Below, in pieces: positions 22,901 to 35,159 of a DNA stretch of 38,978 nucleotides. The DNA is taken from positions 271,588,827 through 271,627,804 of the forward strand of contig JBOZIK010000001.1 in NCBI GenBank assembly GCA_051453625.1. The letters run 5' to 3'. The notes under the pieces were generated by a model that ran no database searches, was not told where the DNA came from, and saw nothing but the letters and a program-made list of their open reading frames with translations. Origin of the DNA: Welwitschia mirabilis. Its lineage: Eukaryota > Gnetophyta > Gnetopsida > Welwitschiales. Position 1 is the stretch's first letter. Each line of letters begins with the position of its first letter. A program made the translations under genes and the position numbers.

Positions 22901-23587
22901 AAAGTGATAGTTTGATAAGATAATAATAATATTTTCATATGAATTCATGTCAAGTGTTCATCAGTTTGATATCCATGTTATTCCACTAGATACACAATTT
23001 AACCCAAAAGATTTCTTTGTGCTTTAAGTTAAACTATTATGTCAAGTATACATTTATTTTTATAAAGGCTCAAACTGTGATCTCCTTGTTTTAAAAATTG
23101 AGTTTTTCCTTCATTCAATTTTCTACACCTTAAACCTTTGAATAATAAAATGCTAAATTATTTATTGATAATGATATATTAGGTTTGTCTTTTGCTAAAG
23201 TTTTAATTATAATTTAATATATTCCAATTAAAAATCTAATTTCTTTGTCAAAACTATAGTGCACTACTAGATATCTTTTAAACATTTTTTCTAATTCAGT
23301 TATAGCTATGTTTTTAGATGTATTCTACTTATTTAAAACCCTTTTAATGAAAGCAAATATTAGTTTTGGTAAGGAGGAAAGTTAAAAATCATAAAGAATA
23401 AATCTCCACTTAAGTTTGGAAGATCGTTATTACAATAGATAAATAGCTCAATTGATACATTAATAATAACAATTAAAAATAAAATAGTTTTTTTAATGAA
23501 ATTATAGTACTTAAATAAAAATATTAATTCTAAACTAACAAATGGTTTAGTTGGTCTTACATAAAAGATACTTAATATTTTACAAAA
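19921..23587. other. AT-rich DNA, nothing firmly recognised
   Basis: No gene is supported. The right part should contain the 3' LTR of the minus-strand Copia element, which would extend leftwards from about 23587, but no matching second copy was found to define it. Pyrimidine-rich tracts at 21030-21080 and 22255-22300 resemble LTR leader sequence. Confidence 0.45.
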
Positions 23588-23600
23588 CTTCCTCTTCTTG
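23588..23600 (-). other. Purine-rich tract of minus-strand Copia element
   Basis: Plus-strand cttcctcttcttg reads caagaagaggaag on the minus strand, just after the pol 3' end. This is the expected place of the polypurine tract. The 3' LTR would begin to its left. Confidence 0.45.
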
Positions 23601-24400
23601 AATTAAAATTTCTTTATGTCATTTAATCTAAGGTGCTACTTAAACTTCTAAAATTTTAGTCTATTAATCACTTTGTTGAAGTTTTGAAAACCTAACTTGT
23701 AGATGAAACACACTAAATAGTTATCACACCATTCTCAACTACTTCTTATATAATGTTGATCTTCATTTTAATCTACTTCATCCTATGATAAAACATTTGA
23801 TTATTTATCATATCAAGAGATAGCTAATTATAACCATATAATTTTATTACTCATTTATATGAAAGGTTAGAATCCCTATCATATTTCATATCTAATTTAA
23901 TTTCTTACTCATTTTGGCTACTATCACATACTGTACTTTAGCTGATGAACCTATTACAACCTTATATCTATTAAATCTTCATGAAAAGGATTAGATCCTA
24001 ATATTTTTGGGTATCTAATCATAGACTACCTTATATCCTAAATATCATTAAAGTTTAAATCTAAAAATAATCTAATCTTGAAGTCTTTATCTTGCTAAAT
24101 ACTAATCTAGACTATTTGTTCCTTGTATATACATAAAGACTATAATATTTGCATTTTAATAACTCTATTTTAATTTATTCATTTATCCTTCTCATATTAT
24201 AAATACATATGAAATATTAATTCTTGTATTTATTAAATAAAGAAGACTTATTAATAATTTCTAATACAAATTTTACTTTGCGTCTAGTGATTGATTATTA
24301 GTAGTTAGCTTTAGATTCTATTCCATTAGTGTAGAAATTGCTTGTTCATCCACTATAACAAATTTATGTAACTCATAACAAATTTAATTTACTTATTCAG
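23600..24400 (-). pseudogene. Copia RT 3' part and RNase H remnant (minus)
   Basis: Minus-strand translation gives LISLLYLINTRINISYV (24250-24200), the equivalent of 'GSLLYLTNTRPDISYAV'. MNKLK and a YIQGTNSLD segment (about 24125) follow, matching 'YIKGTxxxGL'. EVVENGVITI (about 23725) with a downstream TSTK-x-LI segment corresponds to the pol tail 'LVxxGxIxLxYC...IADIxTK'. The RNase H acidic residues are not clearly retained. Confidence 0.7.
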
Positions 24401-24469
24401 AAAGATTCTATTATTTTTTTGAGTCACTCCAACATCAAGATAATAATTAATTAATCCCAAATTAGATAT

Positions 24470-24840
24470 TTTTAACTATTCTATACTCTCCTTCTTTGTC
24501 TTCTTAATTTACTTTTTATCTTCTGTAGTATTAAAATTTCATTAACAAATATAATAAGATATGTAATATAATATTTATTCATTTTATAAATAAGTAACAT
24601 TACTATATTTTTATTTATATATATATTAAGATTCATTTTTTATAAGCTATTCTTTAACTTAGTATATCATGTATGTGGTAATTGCTTTTGATTATACAAT
24701 TAGTTTCTTAATTTGCATATCTTTTACTCTTATCCCTTCATCTTAAAACCCTCATACTAAGTGATGTCAATAACCTCCTTAAGATATTCATTTAAAAATG
24801 TTGTTTTCATATTAAATTGATGCATTTTTCAGCATTTCTA
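24470..24840 (-). pseudogene. Copia reverse transcriptase core remnant (minus)
   Basis: KMHQFNMKTTFLNEYLKEV (about 24831-24775) matches the 'WKxHQMDVKTAFLNGxLxEE' block, with the preceding Trp now TGA. A KICKLRN-x-LYNQKQ segment fits 'KLxKALYGLKQ'. TYLIIFVNEILI (about 24560-24527) stands where 'YVDD' belongs. Bases 24538-24549 encode FVNE, so both catalytic aspartates are changed (Asp to Asn, Asp to Glu). It is nonfunctional. Confidence 0.8.
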
Positions 24841-26979
24841 TGCTTTAAATTAATCAAGATTCTAACAGTTTGCTACTTTGATGCTAGTTCAAAACATTTT
24901 GGACAATCCACTTGATGTTTTTGTGTGAATTCTTTTTCCAATAATCTAGCATTCTCTAATCAAGTATTTCACTAATATTGTAAGTATTCTATAACATCCA
25001 CTTATGTATTACCACTTTTTACCTAATGGTAGATTCAATAGATACCAAACTCCATTATCTATTAAAAATAATATTTTATGCTCATTTCATTTCTCATTCT
25101 AGATACTCTAATGCATTACTAAATGTTACCTTTTAACTAGTATGTGTAGGATATATCTTTGTATGATCTATTTCAATAGTAGTATCTTTATTTTTTCTTA
25201 CATCATAAATTGTAGTTTCTTGTCAAGTTTTAACTTTTTAGCTTCATGCAGTCTTAAATCCATTAATAGATATGATATATTATGCCTATAAAATTACATT
25301 GGAAATCCTTACATTTTTTATTTAAATACATTAAAAGCTTCTTCATTATAAGACTCATCTTCATCATTTAAGCTTAAAATTTCTTGAACTTGAATTCTTT
25401 ACTATGGTTACTAATCCTTATACTATACTAATTACTAATGAATATATTATTAATAAAACCACTTATGTGTAGATTCTTAGATTTAATCCTAAATTCTCAT
25501 ACTTATAGGATCAATTATTCGTTTTACAAACTAGAATTTACATATACACATCATTTAATTTCTCATCATGATACTTTTAATTATGTATCTTCTATATTTA
25601 ATCTAATGTAATAAGCTTTTATTCACATTTTCTAATGCCTTTATATAGAAAAAATGATCTTTGAATTATCTATTTTAAAAAACTTTAGAACCATTTAAAA
25701 TTAATTCATATTTAATAAAGATTCCTATTTTGATACATGATTGAAGCTTATTATAACTATGTGACAATCCAAACATGTTTAAACATTTAATACTTCTAGT
25801 ATGTCTTATTTATAACTCATTAAATGATGATATACTCTTATTTTCTAGATTATCTAACATTTGAATGGAAGTATATAATGCCTTTTTCATAAGTAGGTGT
25901 GTAGTGTATTATATATAAGCATTTCTTACATCGTATTAAGGAGTATAAAATTTATTTACTTTATAATACAATTTTTTTGTCTTGTATTTTTTCCTCTTAT
26001 GTACATAGAATGGTTATTTAGTGATGAAGTTATTTCTTCTTTATAAAATGCTCAAACTCATGTGGGACATACTCCTCTCCATTAGTAAAGTGTAAGCTCC
26101 TAATATTAAGTCCAACACCTGTTACAATTTTATTTAATTAATATTAAAAGAAATCAAAGACTTTTGAGCTATCCTAAGAATAATTTGTTTACATTTTCTT
26201 AAACAAAATCATTAGTGAATGTGAGAAAATAGTGATTACATATAAATGTTTCAATTGATATTAAATCATAGACACCATAATGTACTAATTTTAACTTCCA
26301 CATGACATTATTTCTCTTTTTAAATGTATATTAGATAATCTTACTTAAAATTTATGTCTCAGGCTTTAAATTGTTTAAGTCTTCCATAACTCTTATTAGA
26401 TGAACCATTATTTCCAATAACACATTACTAAGTCTAGTATGTAATAGTAATTTTTAAAAAATTATATGGATTATGCATATTTTCTACCAGAGACTCAAAT
26501 GATCATTCTTCTTCATTTGAAGAAATTGCTTTTTCATCTTAATATGTTAATGTCTTATGCTTTAAGTATCTTAGTTTTCCTTATAATTGATTAATGAAAA
26601 ACATATTTACATCTTTGGTAATCCTCAGTTGACCATCTATGGCTATTATATTAACATTAAACCTTTAGAGATAATGTGGTAATTCATGTTAGGAACATAT
26701 GATACATCTCTTAAACGTAATCTAGTTGATCTATCTAATGATTTTACCATTATTGTTTTAATATCCAATAAAAATTAAAAAGTTTTATTTACCGTCTTGA
26801 CTATGCTTTTAAATACCTTATTTAACTTATGAAATAAGTTCTTTCTTATATCCATCTATTACATTACTTCATTATTTATTATTTAATAGTCTACTATAGT
26901 AGCTATAACTAAATTCACATAACCTCTTATATTTACATGATCTTTAACTAGAGTAACTTAATCACATGCTATAAAATCT
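24841..26979 (-). pseudogene. Eroded integrase interval of minus-strand Copia element
   Basis: Lies between the protease and RT blocks, where Copia integrase would be encoded, and has about the right length. No HHCC or DDE residues could be read with confidence. Confidence 0.35.
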
Positions 26980-27090
26980 CTACTCAGTCAAACATCTTCT
27001 TTGAATTTCTTCTCCCAATGTCCAAAAAGGGACATGAATTTATTTTCATTAGCAAATGTTCCTACATATATTATCCCTATACTTGATATG
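26980..27090 (-). pseudogene. Copia protease-proximal remnant (minus)
   Basis: The minus strand around 27070-27000 reads FANENKFMSLFGHWEKKFKED. This resembles the 'NKxxFxSL' stretch that follows the protease DSG(C/A)SRHM motif. The active-site triad just upstream is destroyed. Confidence 0.5.
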
Positions 27091-27199
27091 TCTAATCTTT
27101 TTTGGAAACTTATCATATGAGACTTTATAATCAAATGCATTATGATAATTCACTTTTCATTTACTAATAATTAATTGGAGCATATATTTTTTTTGAATC

Positions 27200-27835
27200 C
27201 ATAATTTTGATGAATATTCTTATAGCCATCATTTTTAACTTGGGCTTTTTCTTACCATGTTTATTTCATTAATTGTTTTCTTTGTGAGCTAATGCATTTT
27301 ACACATATTATATTTAGATTTTTCACTTCTACAACTAGTCTTAATACCATTTCATTAGAATACATTTTATTGCTTATCAAGTTTACTAGAACTTTAGCTA
27401 TGATTTAAAAATACATAGGCTTTAACATTTTGTTAGATTATAATGTTATAATGATCTTATCATATGCTTAAAAAGTTAATAAATATTAATTAGAAATATT
27501 CACATGGCACACTACTACTTATAGTTCTTTTTAAGAATCTTCTTAATTTCTTATAGTTTATTAAGTACCTCTAATTCATTACCTCTTTTTATATAAGGAT
27601 TACTAATTTTATTTAATAAATAAATGAACTTATCATATAATTTCTTGCTTAACGCTACCTTGAACACTTTTATAAATATCATATGTAGTGGTACATTTTC
27701 CTTTATTTGATGATGACATATATTTATGATTAAAATAATTAAAGAAGGTAATGCTTTATTAATGAAATAACCCTTTACAAATTTCTTATTACCTAATAAT
27801 AGTATTAAATGACTGCTTTGCTTCAAGTAAACCAT
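27200..27835 (-). pseudogene. Gag-like remnant of minus-strand Copia element
   Basis: The open 94-codon frame 27551-27835 (starting MVYLKQSSHLILLL) occupies the gag position of the element. A KKLYDKFIYLLNKI stretch recalls the helical gag core. Further on, about 27310-27280, a CxxC-like pair (CVKC) may be a relic of the zinc knuckle. Assignment rests mostly on position. Confidence 0.45.
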
Positions 27836-28198
27836 GTAAATATATTTAGCTTTAGATATTATAATGAGTCTATTATACCATCTATCTTAGTTGGACTTCC
27901 TTTCCAAGATTAAATCCACATTTTTCTAAAACAATTAACATTTTTAATATTTTAATAATTATTGATCTCAAACACCTCAAATCCACTTGAGTTTATCTTT
28001 TTACATTTTTAGGTTTTATGAATGCTAGTTGAAACTTATTACATGGAGTATGAAAAGTAGTGGCTTTTTATGTTTTACACCTTATATAACCACTAAATAA
28101 CATCTTATAATTTATGCTATTTTAATACCAAATTATATTCTATTTGATATGATAAATAACTATCTAAAATTGAAAATAATGGAATTACAAAATGTTAT

Positions 28199-29667
28199 GT
28201 TGAAAAATCTAGTTTTGATAACTTCACTTGTCAAATATTTTGTGATTATGTAGGTAGGTCATTGCAGGAATATCAGATCTTGATGGCTACCAAATCATGA
28301 TAAACCTTCATAAGAAACATCTCATAAAAAGGATTAGATGCTAAACTAATAAATACATTATTTTAAAATGTCTAAAAATTGATGACATGTTAAGTGAAGA
28401 CATCTAAAAATCTGAAAACATCTAGAATGTATTATAATTTAGTCATAGGCTACAAAATAGATACCATATACAAGATGACTAAAATGAAAGTTGAACCTAA
28501 TAAAGATAAAGATGTCTACATATTTGAAGACATCTATATTAAGATAAAGTAGGTAACAAAGTCAATTTTATTCTTAACTCTTATCTTATGTTTCATGTGA
28601 GCTATAAATATGTACATCATGGATTCATGATTACAAAGGCCCAAGGATGATATAATGTAAATTTCATCAAAATCTAAGTAAGTTAATTAAATATATCTAT
28701 AGAAGTGAAATCATCTAGAATGAAGGAATTTACAAAGTTAAAGATGGAGTGGATCAAAGTTCTTATCAATTAAAACTAAATTTATGCACTAGAAGCATAA
28801 CTGTTAGCTATTCATTGAATGGTAGTTATAGAATCAAATGATTGCCTTTCAAGCTCAAATACCTAGATATTTTTAATCCTATAAAGCCTCAACATCATAA
28901 AAGAAGAATAACTTTTGGTACTTCATTGAATTAAACAAAGACACAAATCTTCAAACACACAAGTAAGGGAAAACTCTCATGAAGAAATCAAAGGATCTAT
29001 TAGTAAGGAGATAACATTGATTTCATTTTCTAATATTGGATCTTCATTATTGGATTCTTCATTCATACTTATGATGACAACAACAATATCTTCAAGAAGC
29101 TTAAACATTCATCAAAGCAATATCTTAAATCTTGTAGTTGTATTGTATTTTTTGTTTATTCATTATGGACTATCTTATTGTTAAATATTTTTGTAAAGTT
29201 TGATTTCTTGAACATCAAATAATTTGTAAGGAAACCCTTATAGGGGTGTGCTTTTAGTGTTATTCTTTTAGACACTTATTTATTATAAGGTTATTAAAAG
29301 GCAAAAAAACCATTAGTCTGTTACAAGGAAGAGAGTGCTACCTTGCAAGAAGACCTTCATTATTGTAAATATTTCTGGTATGCTTGTGAAAACCACTATT
29401 CCTTTTAGAGGTAGAGAGTGATACCTTATGAGGAGACTCTTATTTATTGTAAGGTTAGTGATGCACCACAAAATTACTATTTCTTATAGGTCAAGAAGAT
29501 TCGAAGGTGTGAGTAAAAGATATCCTTTATGTGTGGATGCACCCAGGTTGGGGAACTATGTTATCTCGATAAGGTATATTATTATTATGCATTTGTAATT
29601 TTTTATTTAGTTAAATAATATTAATTAACATCATTTACTATTTCCCTCTGAGTTTAATCTATCCACA
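28199..29667 (+). repeat. 5' LTR of SIRE-like element
   Basis: Starts TGTTGAAAAATC and ends ..CCACA before a degenerate primer-binding site. Its first 560 bases align with 35160-35725. Shared landmarks include aaacatctcat, ggatcaaatgctaaact/ggattagatgctaaact, gatgtctacatatttgaa and gtaaatttcatcaaaat/gcaaatttcatcaaaat. The length of nearly 1.5 kb is long for Copia and typical of the SIRE/Maximus group. It carries many copies of agacatct/agatgtct words. Confidence 0.8.
28880..28887 (+). promoter_or_regulatory. LTR TATA-box candidate
   Basis: ctataaag lies about 680 bp into the LTR, followed by A/C-rich sequence of the type found at the U3/R junction of long plant LTRs. A second candidate, gctataaata at 28601-28610, is missing from the 3' LTR through a deletion of a few tens of bases. 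Confidence 0.4.
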
Positions 29668-29669
29668 AG

Positions 29670-29681
29670 TAATATCAAATT
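29670..29681 (+). other. Degenerate primer-binding site
   Basis: taatatcaaatt keeps the core of TGGTATCAGAGC, with changes mainly explained by G-to-A decay. It lies 2 bases after the CA end of the LTR. Confidence 0.5.
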
Positions 29682-29724
29682 ATGTGCTTATGCAAAGGGG
29701 TAACTTCCTTAAGTGAACATGAAA

Positions 29725-31150
29725 TGAGTACCATTCATTAGACCTCCACTCTTTGATGGGATAAACTATGCCTATTGGAAGACGAGGATATAGGTGTACT
29801 TACAATCTTTTGAGTTTTAAATTTGGTAGAGCATAGAAGAAAGATATGGAAATCCTATGGATAATATTATGAATGTTATAGGTAATACCATTACCTAGAT
29901 CAAGAAAAGAAATACTGGATAGATGAAGAAAAATTTGCCTTTATGCATGACTCTAAAGCTAGGAATACACTTTATTCCACTTTTTCTATAGAAGAGTTTA
30001 ATAGAATAGCAGGTTATAAGATGGTACAAGAAACTTGAAATGTTCTAATTAAAACATATGAAGGCACATCTAGTGTGAAACAATATAAGCATCTAGTTTG
30101 AACAAATTACTTTGAGAATATCAAGATGAACTAAGGAGAAAGAGTTCAAGAGTGCTTTCCCTGATTTTCAAACATTATGAACATAATACATAACTTTGAA
30201 AATGATCTTTCTAAATCAAAGGTAATTTAAAAAGATATTAGATCACTAACCCTGATTATAGGCTAAAGACCACAACTATGGAAGAATCTAGAGATTTCAA
30301 CACAATGACAATAGAAGAGCTATAAAGTACTCTTACTACATATGAAATGAATCTCATTCAAGATGGAGCTTTGAAAGAAGAACCCATTGCACTTAAGGTA
30401 AGCTAGAACTCAAATTAGAGATCAAAAGAAAAGATAAAACAAGAACAAGAAGAATATGACTCTAACAATGAAGATAAGAAACTAGCCTTCATTATGAAAA
30501 GGGTAAAAAGACTACTTTCATATAAGTACAACAAAAGAGATAAGCTCAAAAGATTATTCAGATGTCAAACAAAATGTAAGTCTAAAGGTAAGTCATTTAA
30601 TAATACTTCATTTTAAAACATTTTAAAAATAGAATGTTGGATATATGAGGGAAGAAGACATATTACCTCATAATTTTCTATTACTAACAAATTACAAGAA
30701 GATGAACAAAATAAAGAGCTCAAAAAGAAATCATTATTTATTAGATAGGATGATAATGATAAGGGTACAAAAAAGAAGCATAAGATAACACTAAAACACA
30801 TTCTTCTTATATGATTGTAGCACATACTCAAAATGATTACAATGATTCATATACTAAAGATGACAAAGGTATCATTATTAAAAAAACATGATTTAATTTC
30901 TGTAAAGTTTATTAATTTGTAAAAATTATATACAAAGATGAAAAAATTATGTAGTACTCATAAAAAGGCATATGAATAAGAAAAGGATGCTTGCAATAAA
31001 TTATCCATTGAAAACACAGTTGTTAAGGTTGAGGTTGATAGACTAATGTGTGTTTTGGAGAATTTAAGAGAGAAGCTTTTAGATTTAAATAAAATCATTG
31101 GAAAATTTATACAAGGCTATAATGAGGCTACAACTTCCACTTTAGCCTAT
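29725..31150 (+). pseudogene. SIRE-type Copia gag remnant
   Basis: The N-terminus reads RPPLFDGINYAYWKTRI (29735-29795), the conserved start of SIRE-lineage gag. The body follows with EEFNRIAGYKMVQET-stop-NVLI (Trp to TGA at 30036) and KTYEGTSSVKQ. FSNIMNIIHNFENDLSKSKVI matches 'FxxIINxLxxLGKxYSNxExVRKI'. TTYEMNLIQDGALKEEP comes next. A zinc knuckle at 30635-30661 reads CWIYEGRRH: CX2CX4H with the second Cys changed to Tyr. A charged coiled-coil segment LCVLENLREKLLDLNKIIGKFIQG (about 31050-31120) is the usual SIRE gag C-terminal part. Stops, mostly from Q, R and W codons, make it nonfunctional. Confidence 0.85.
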
Positions 31151-32176
31151 CTATTTGAAATATAGAATTATAAGTCAAGGAATGAGCATTTGGCATATAC
31201 AAATAACATTATTTACTATTATTGTCATTATAAAAGTCATAAGTCATTATCAGTATAAATATCCAATAAAATTTAAAGACGGTATTACACTAATAATTCC
31301 AAGAGATATGGTAGATTGGTATATCATTTTATGTAGGAAAGATTAAGGAAAGTTTTGATATCAAAAGCAAAATGAGTACTCAGAACTAAGAAGAAGCACA
31401 CTTTGCACATTTCTAATGGGTGCTGAAGGAATAACAATGATGTTATAACCCAGTGCAATAATGACTTATTTGTCAATAAGATTGTAAAATATCAAGGCAC
31501 TGAAGGATACACTAATTTGTATAGGAACTTGGAGATTGAGCCTTGTCTAATTAGGTAAGTAAAATAGGTAACATCCTTAACCACTCAACTCCATTGCATT
31601 TATCATATGAGTCGAGATTATGATTAGATGTAGTGTGTATAGTTAGAGTTAAATTATGTGTAATATTTATCTTCTTGAAGTGTTATTATTAAGGTTATAA
31701 TAGTTATTAATTCTTTTTGAAAAATCTAGAAATTTTGTTATAGACATCTTTAGTATTGTAGACATCTCTAATAAAGATGCCTTAAAACTTATAAATATCT
31801 TGGAATAAAACATCTTAACTTTTGTAGACATCTTAGAATAACAAATGTCTATGTTTTATAATTTAGATGTTTTGAATTTTTTATATTTTAAATGTACTAT
31901 TGTAAAAATAAAACATGTAAAAAAGATAGAGTTTTTACCCTTTTTAATAGTACAAGGGGCCATCAAATATTATTTTTAAGTCCTCTGCCAATACATGTAT
32001 CTCTTAGATGAATTTCTAGGCTACATTTTCCCAAATTTATCTAGCTAAACTTCTTTGATTCTTGAGATATCTTACCAATAGGAAAATAATGATTTTTGGT
32101 GAATAGTTACATATTGTTTCATAGTTTCTTACATTTGACTTAATCTCTTGTTAGTTATTCATTATATTTTATAAAA
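31151..32176 (+). other. Junction between gag and captured ORF
   Basis: A second Cys/His-like stretch (YYCHYKSHKS, about 31216-31250) may be the downstream knuckle of gag/pol, after which pol similarity stops. Around 31445-31555 a frame reads NDLFVNKIVKYQGTEGYTN, which I cannot assign. A patch at 31735-31875 is dense in agacatct/aaatgtct words like those of the LTR and may be a rearranged LTR piece. Confidence 0.4.
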
Positions 32177-33850
32177 ATGGCAAGTAGAAAGGTAACAAGA
32201 ACCTCTAGGGATAAGTAACAAACCTTAAAATGATTAAGATCATAATATGAACCATAGTTTTATCATGAGGTAGTAAAAATAAGATTTAGAACTTGGTCTA
32301 GAAACTTAGTAACTGTAAAGAGAACCCTTATGTTTTAGAATAAGCATAGAGACTAGTTCATGAGTTACTTTATTCAGCTTAGTTAAAAAATGATAGTTTA
32401 TCTTGTTTAGAATATACATGACTTAGTGATAAGATAATTGTATGTAAAAATTCATGAAATTGATGATAATACTAGTGCATTTCATACTTAGATTAGAGGC
32501 ATAAGTTTTCATATAGTTCTAAGTTTATTAATTCATTACTTAGCATAGATGATACAAATCTTCCACAGTTTTATAGTCATTTTTTTAAAGAAATATTTAG
32601 TTCTATATTTGTTAATGTATCTCGGTGTCAAATAAGTAATGGTTTATTTGGGTATAATAGAATAAACTTTCTTAAGAATATTAAGAGAAAGGACATGATA
32701 CCTAATGTCTTAATTCTTAGTTTGATAACTTTCTACAATATTTTAATTAGAGAAGGTAGCTATAGTTATTATAAACCCATGAATACTTTATTGTATACTA
32801 TTTATTTACTAGTTTTTAGATAGATTTTGATTTACTTTTGTGTATGAATAGCATATCACTGTTTCACAAGGGAAGACCTTGGGACATCCTTGTCTTATCA
32901 ACCTAATCATTAGTATTGCATATACTTCTGTGGGATAGGTTAACCTCATCTATTAGAATAAANNNNNNNNNNNNNNNNNNNNNNNNNNNNNNNNNNNNNN
33001 NNNNNNNNNNNNNNNNNNNNNNNNNNNNNNNNNNNNNNNNNNNNNNNNNNNNNNNNNNNNNNNNNNNNNNNNNNNNNNNNNNNNNNNNNNNNNNNNNNNN
33101 NNNNNNNNNNNNNNNNNNNNNNNNNNNNNNNNNNNNNNNNNNNNNNNNNNNNNNNNNNNNNNNNNNNNNNNNNNNNNNNNNNNNNNNNNNNNNNNNNNNN
33201 NNNNNNNNNNNNNNNNNNNNNNNNNNNNNNNNNNNNNNNNNNNNNNNNNNNNNNNNNNNNNNNNNNNNNNNNNNNNNNNNNNNNNNNNNNNNNNNNNNNN
33301 NNNNNNNNNNNNNNNNNNNNNNNNNNNNNNNNNNNNNNNNNNNNNNNNNNNNNNNNNNNNNNNNNNNNNNNNNNNNNNNNNNNNNNNNNNNNNNNNNNNN
33401 NNNNNNNNNNNNNNNNNNNNNNNNNNNNNNNNNNNNNNNNNNNNNNNNNNNNNNNNNNNNNNNNNNNNNNNNNNTAGAGCACCAATGATACTAGATAAGG
33501 GTACAAGCAAGAGGACATCACAGATATAAAGATCATTTTTAACTATCACTCACAACTCTTTATCAGTAAAAAAAATGATTAAAGAAAATCACAAAAATGG
33601 TTCATAAAATTGGAAAAAATCTATTGAGGCTCAAAGAACACAGATCCACTACAAGTAAAAGTAAGACATTGATAGAGAATTGGGAATCCATGGGAACTCC
33701 AAGATGGTTAGATCTAAAGAAGTAGTAGAAGAAAAGGAACTAGAAGCGTCAGCTCATTGTAGCATAGGTTATGAATTAGGCAAGGTAATAGATAGTGAAT
33801 ATTTAGAAGAGTCTTTTAGAAATTAGGTACAGTCTCAAGGGGAGTATTAG
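32177..33850 (+). pseudogene. Decayed ORF resembling the 'putative plant transposon protein' family
   Basis: ATG 32177 has A at -3 and opens MASRKVTRTSRDK-stop. Reading through stops and frameshifts gives RDWFMSYFIQLS, then a DLV-x-x-LYVKIHE stretch, then IRGISFHIV-x-SLLIHYL (about 32340-32540). This is the layout of the family's 'W...VREFYANL...VRGxxVxFSxxxINxxLGL' core. Later NVLILSLITFYN (about 32700-32745), REGSYSYYKPMNTLLYTIYLL (about 32750-32812) and FDLLLCMNSISLFHKG resemble 'RVLxxILxxxLLPR-G...LLxxYxLxTGxxxNLPxLM'. The family (plant-specific, PF20167 from memory) is often found inside retroelements; its role is unknown. A 512-base gap interrupts it. After the gap an acidic, Glu/Ser-rich tail (KEVVEEKELEASAH, about 33715-33760) ends near 33850. 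Confidence 0.55.
32963..33474. other. Assembly gap (512 N)
   Basis: Run of N inside the transposon-protein-like ORF. Long frames spanning it on both strands are artefacts of undefined codons. Confidence 0.99.
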
Positions 33851-35145
33851 ACTCCCATAAAGGCACATGTGCAGGGGGATCTACAAGCTTTAGATCCTTC
33901 ATAGGGGAGGCTTACATCACATGAGATAGTGTCAAAGAGCTTAAATGATTTACCTCTTTTTTTTTATAATATTTCATTTTACTATCTTATACAATCACTA
34001 TTACCATCTAGAATCTCTTCATCATCATGTACACCTTTACCACCTCTATTAAATCTACCATCATTATCACCTTTTCACATAGAAATGATCTATGTAGAAC
34101 TAGTTTTGTCTATATAACTCCCATTATCATTTATAAAGATGGCCACTGCCAATTTCTTTGGGACCTCTATCACTCCTCAATTGCATCACTGTATGAGGAG
34201 ACAAACATTTAAGGGCCTTAATAACACCTAAAAATGTACTTCTAAGAAGAGGCACACTCCACCTCCTACTTTCTCATAATGATATACCCAATAAACCTCC
34301 ATCACCCATGATAGCAACAATAGTGACAAAAAAGTTCAAGGTAAGCACTACTCAGGTGACTTAGCTCTTAGTGATTAGAGCCTTTTTTGATGTTCAAAAA
34401 GTGGGAGAAGTATATGAAAAATCATTAGTAGATCAGTTGGATACTACATATTTTAGGTTAAGGACACTCTATTGGAATTAAAGTTCTTCATTATAAGATT
34501 TGGGATTGGATCCATGAGTTTTACCATCTTTATTAATAACCCTCCTTTGATTTTTTGGCATACATTTGTGTTATTTAACATTTTCTATGATTTTAGCTTA
34601 CTAATTCATGTCTTATTTTTGGCACATTTCTTATTCTTAATGTTATGATTTCATTAGCGCATTTTTAAATATGCAATACTCTGATTATCTAGTGATTAAA
34701 GTATGTTTATATGATAGAACACATTGTTTTTACTTGCTATAATAATTATTGATTATCATTTACATGAGAACATCCTTTATGATATAGTGTTAACATATAA
34801 TTAAACTTCATTCTCTAATATATGGCACATTATCATTAGTACATTTTAATTAAGAGATTTTCACTTTTTATGCTTCACTTTTTACATACATATGTAAATG
34901 GAAAATACAATGATTTATCATCCAGTTTTATGTATTTTTTAAGTTGCTCATGAATTTCTAAATATGTCTTATTTTAGTTCTTCAAGTGGTATATTCATCT
35001 ATGTGATTTTTTTTTTATTTCAAATTGCTCATATCATGTTTTTTGCAATAAGTAATTATGTGCATTTTTTATGGAATATATTTGTCTAATTTAAATTTAT
35101 TAGGTGAGATTGCACTAACAGAATTTGTCAAGTTTTGAACATCAT
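33851..35145 (+). other. 3' untranslated part of the SIRE-like element
   Basis: Two short open frames (33929-34117 and 34027-34212) contain a Ser/Pro/Leu-rich tail, which may continue the upstream ORF, and a MATANFFG-like segment starting at 34139. No known domain. From about 34500 the DNA is non-coding AT-rich sequence up to the polypurine tract. Confidence 0.4.
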
Positions 35146-35159
35146 AAAAAAGGAGGAGA
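35146..35159 (+). other. Polypurine tract of SIRE-like element
   Basis: aaaaaaggaggaga follows tttgaacatcat and directly precedes the 3' LTR. The context resembles the 'catcaAAAAGGGGGAGA' tract typical of SIRE/Maximus Copia elements, with G-to-A decay. Confidence 0.8.

Larger units (their letters stand above)
23588..27835 (-). mobile_element. Decayed Ty1/copia retrotransposon, minus strand
   Basis: On the minus strand, in transcription order: a gag-like segment (27835-27200), a protease-proximal block (about 27090-26980), a long eroded region where integrase belongs (about 26900-25000), reverse transcriptase (about 24840-24470), the RT/RNase H part (about 24400-23600) and a purine-rich tract. 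The order is Copia. Stops and frameshifts are everywhere. A primer-site-like word (rev. comp. of gctattttaatacca, 28119-28133) lies right of gag, but the 5' LTR is not resolved. It could have been interrupted by the element starting at 28199. Confidence 0.75.

Noticed and set aside
30613-30831. 72-codon minus-strand frame
   Set aside because: Antisense to the gag zinc-knuckle region.
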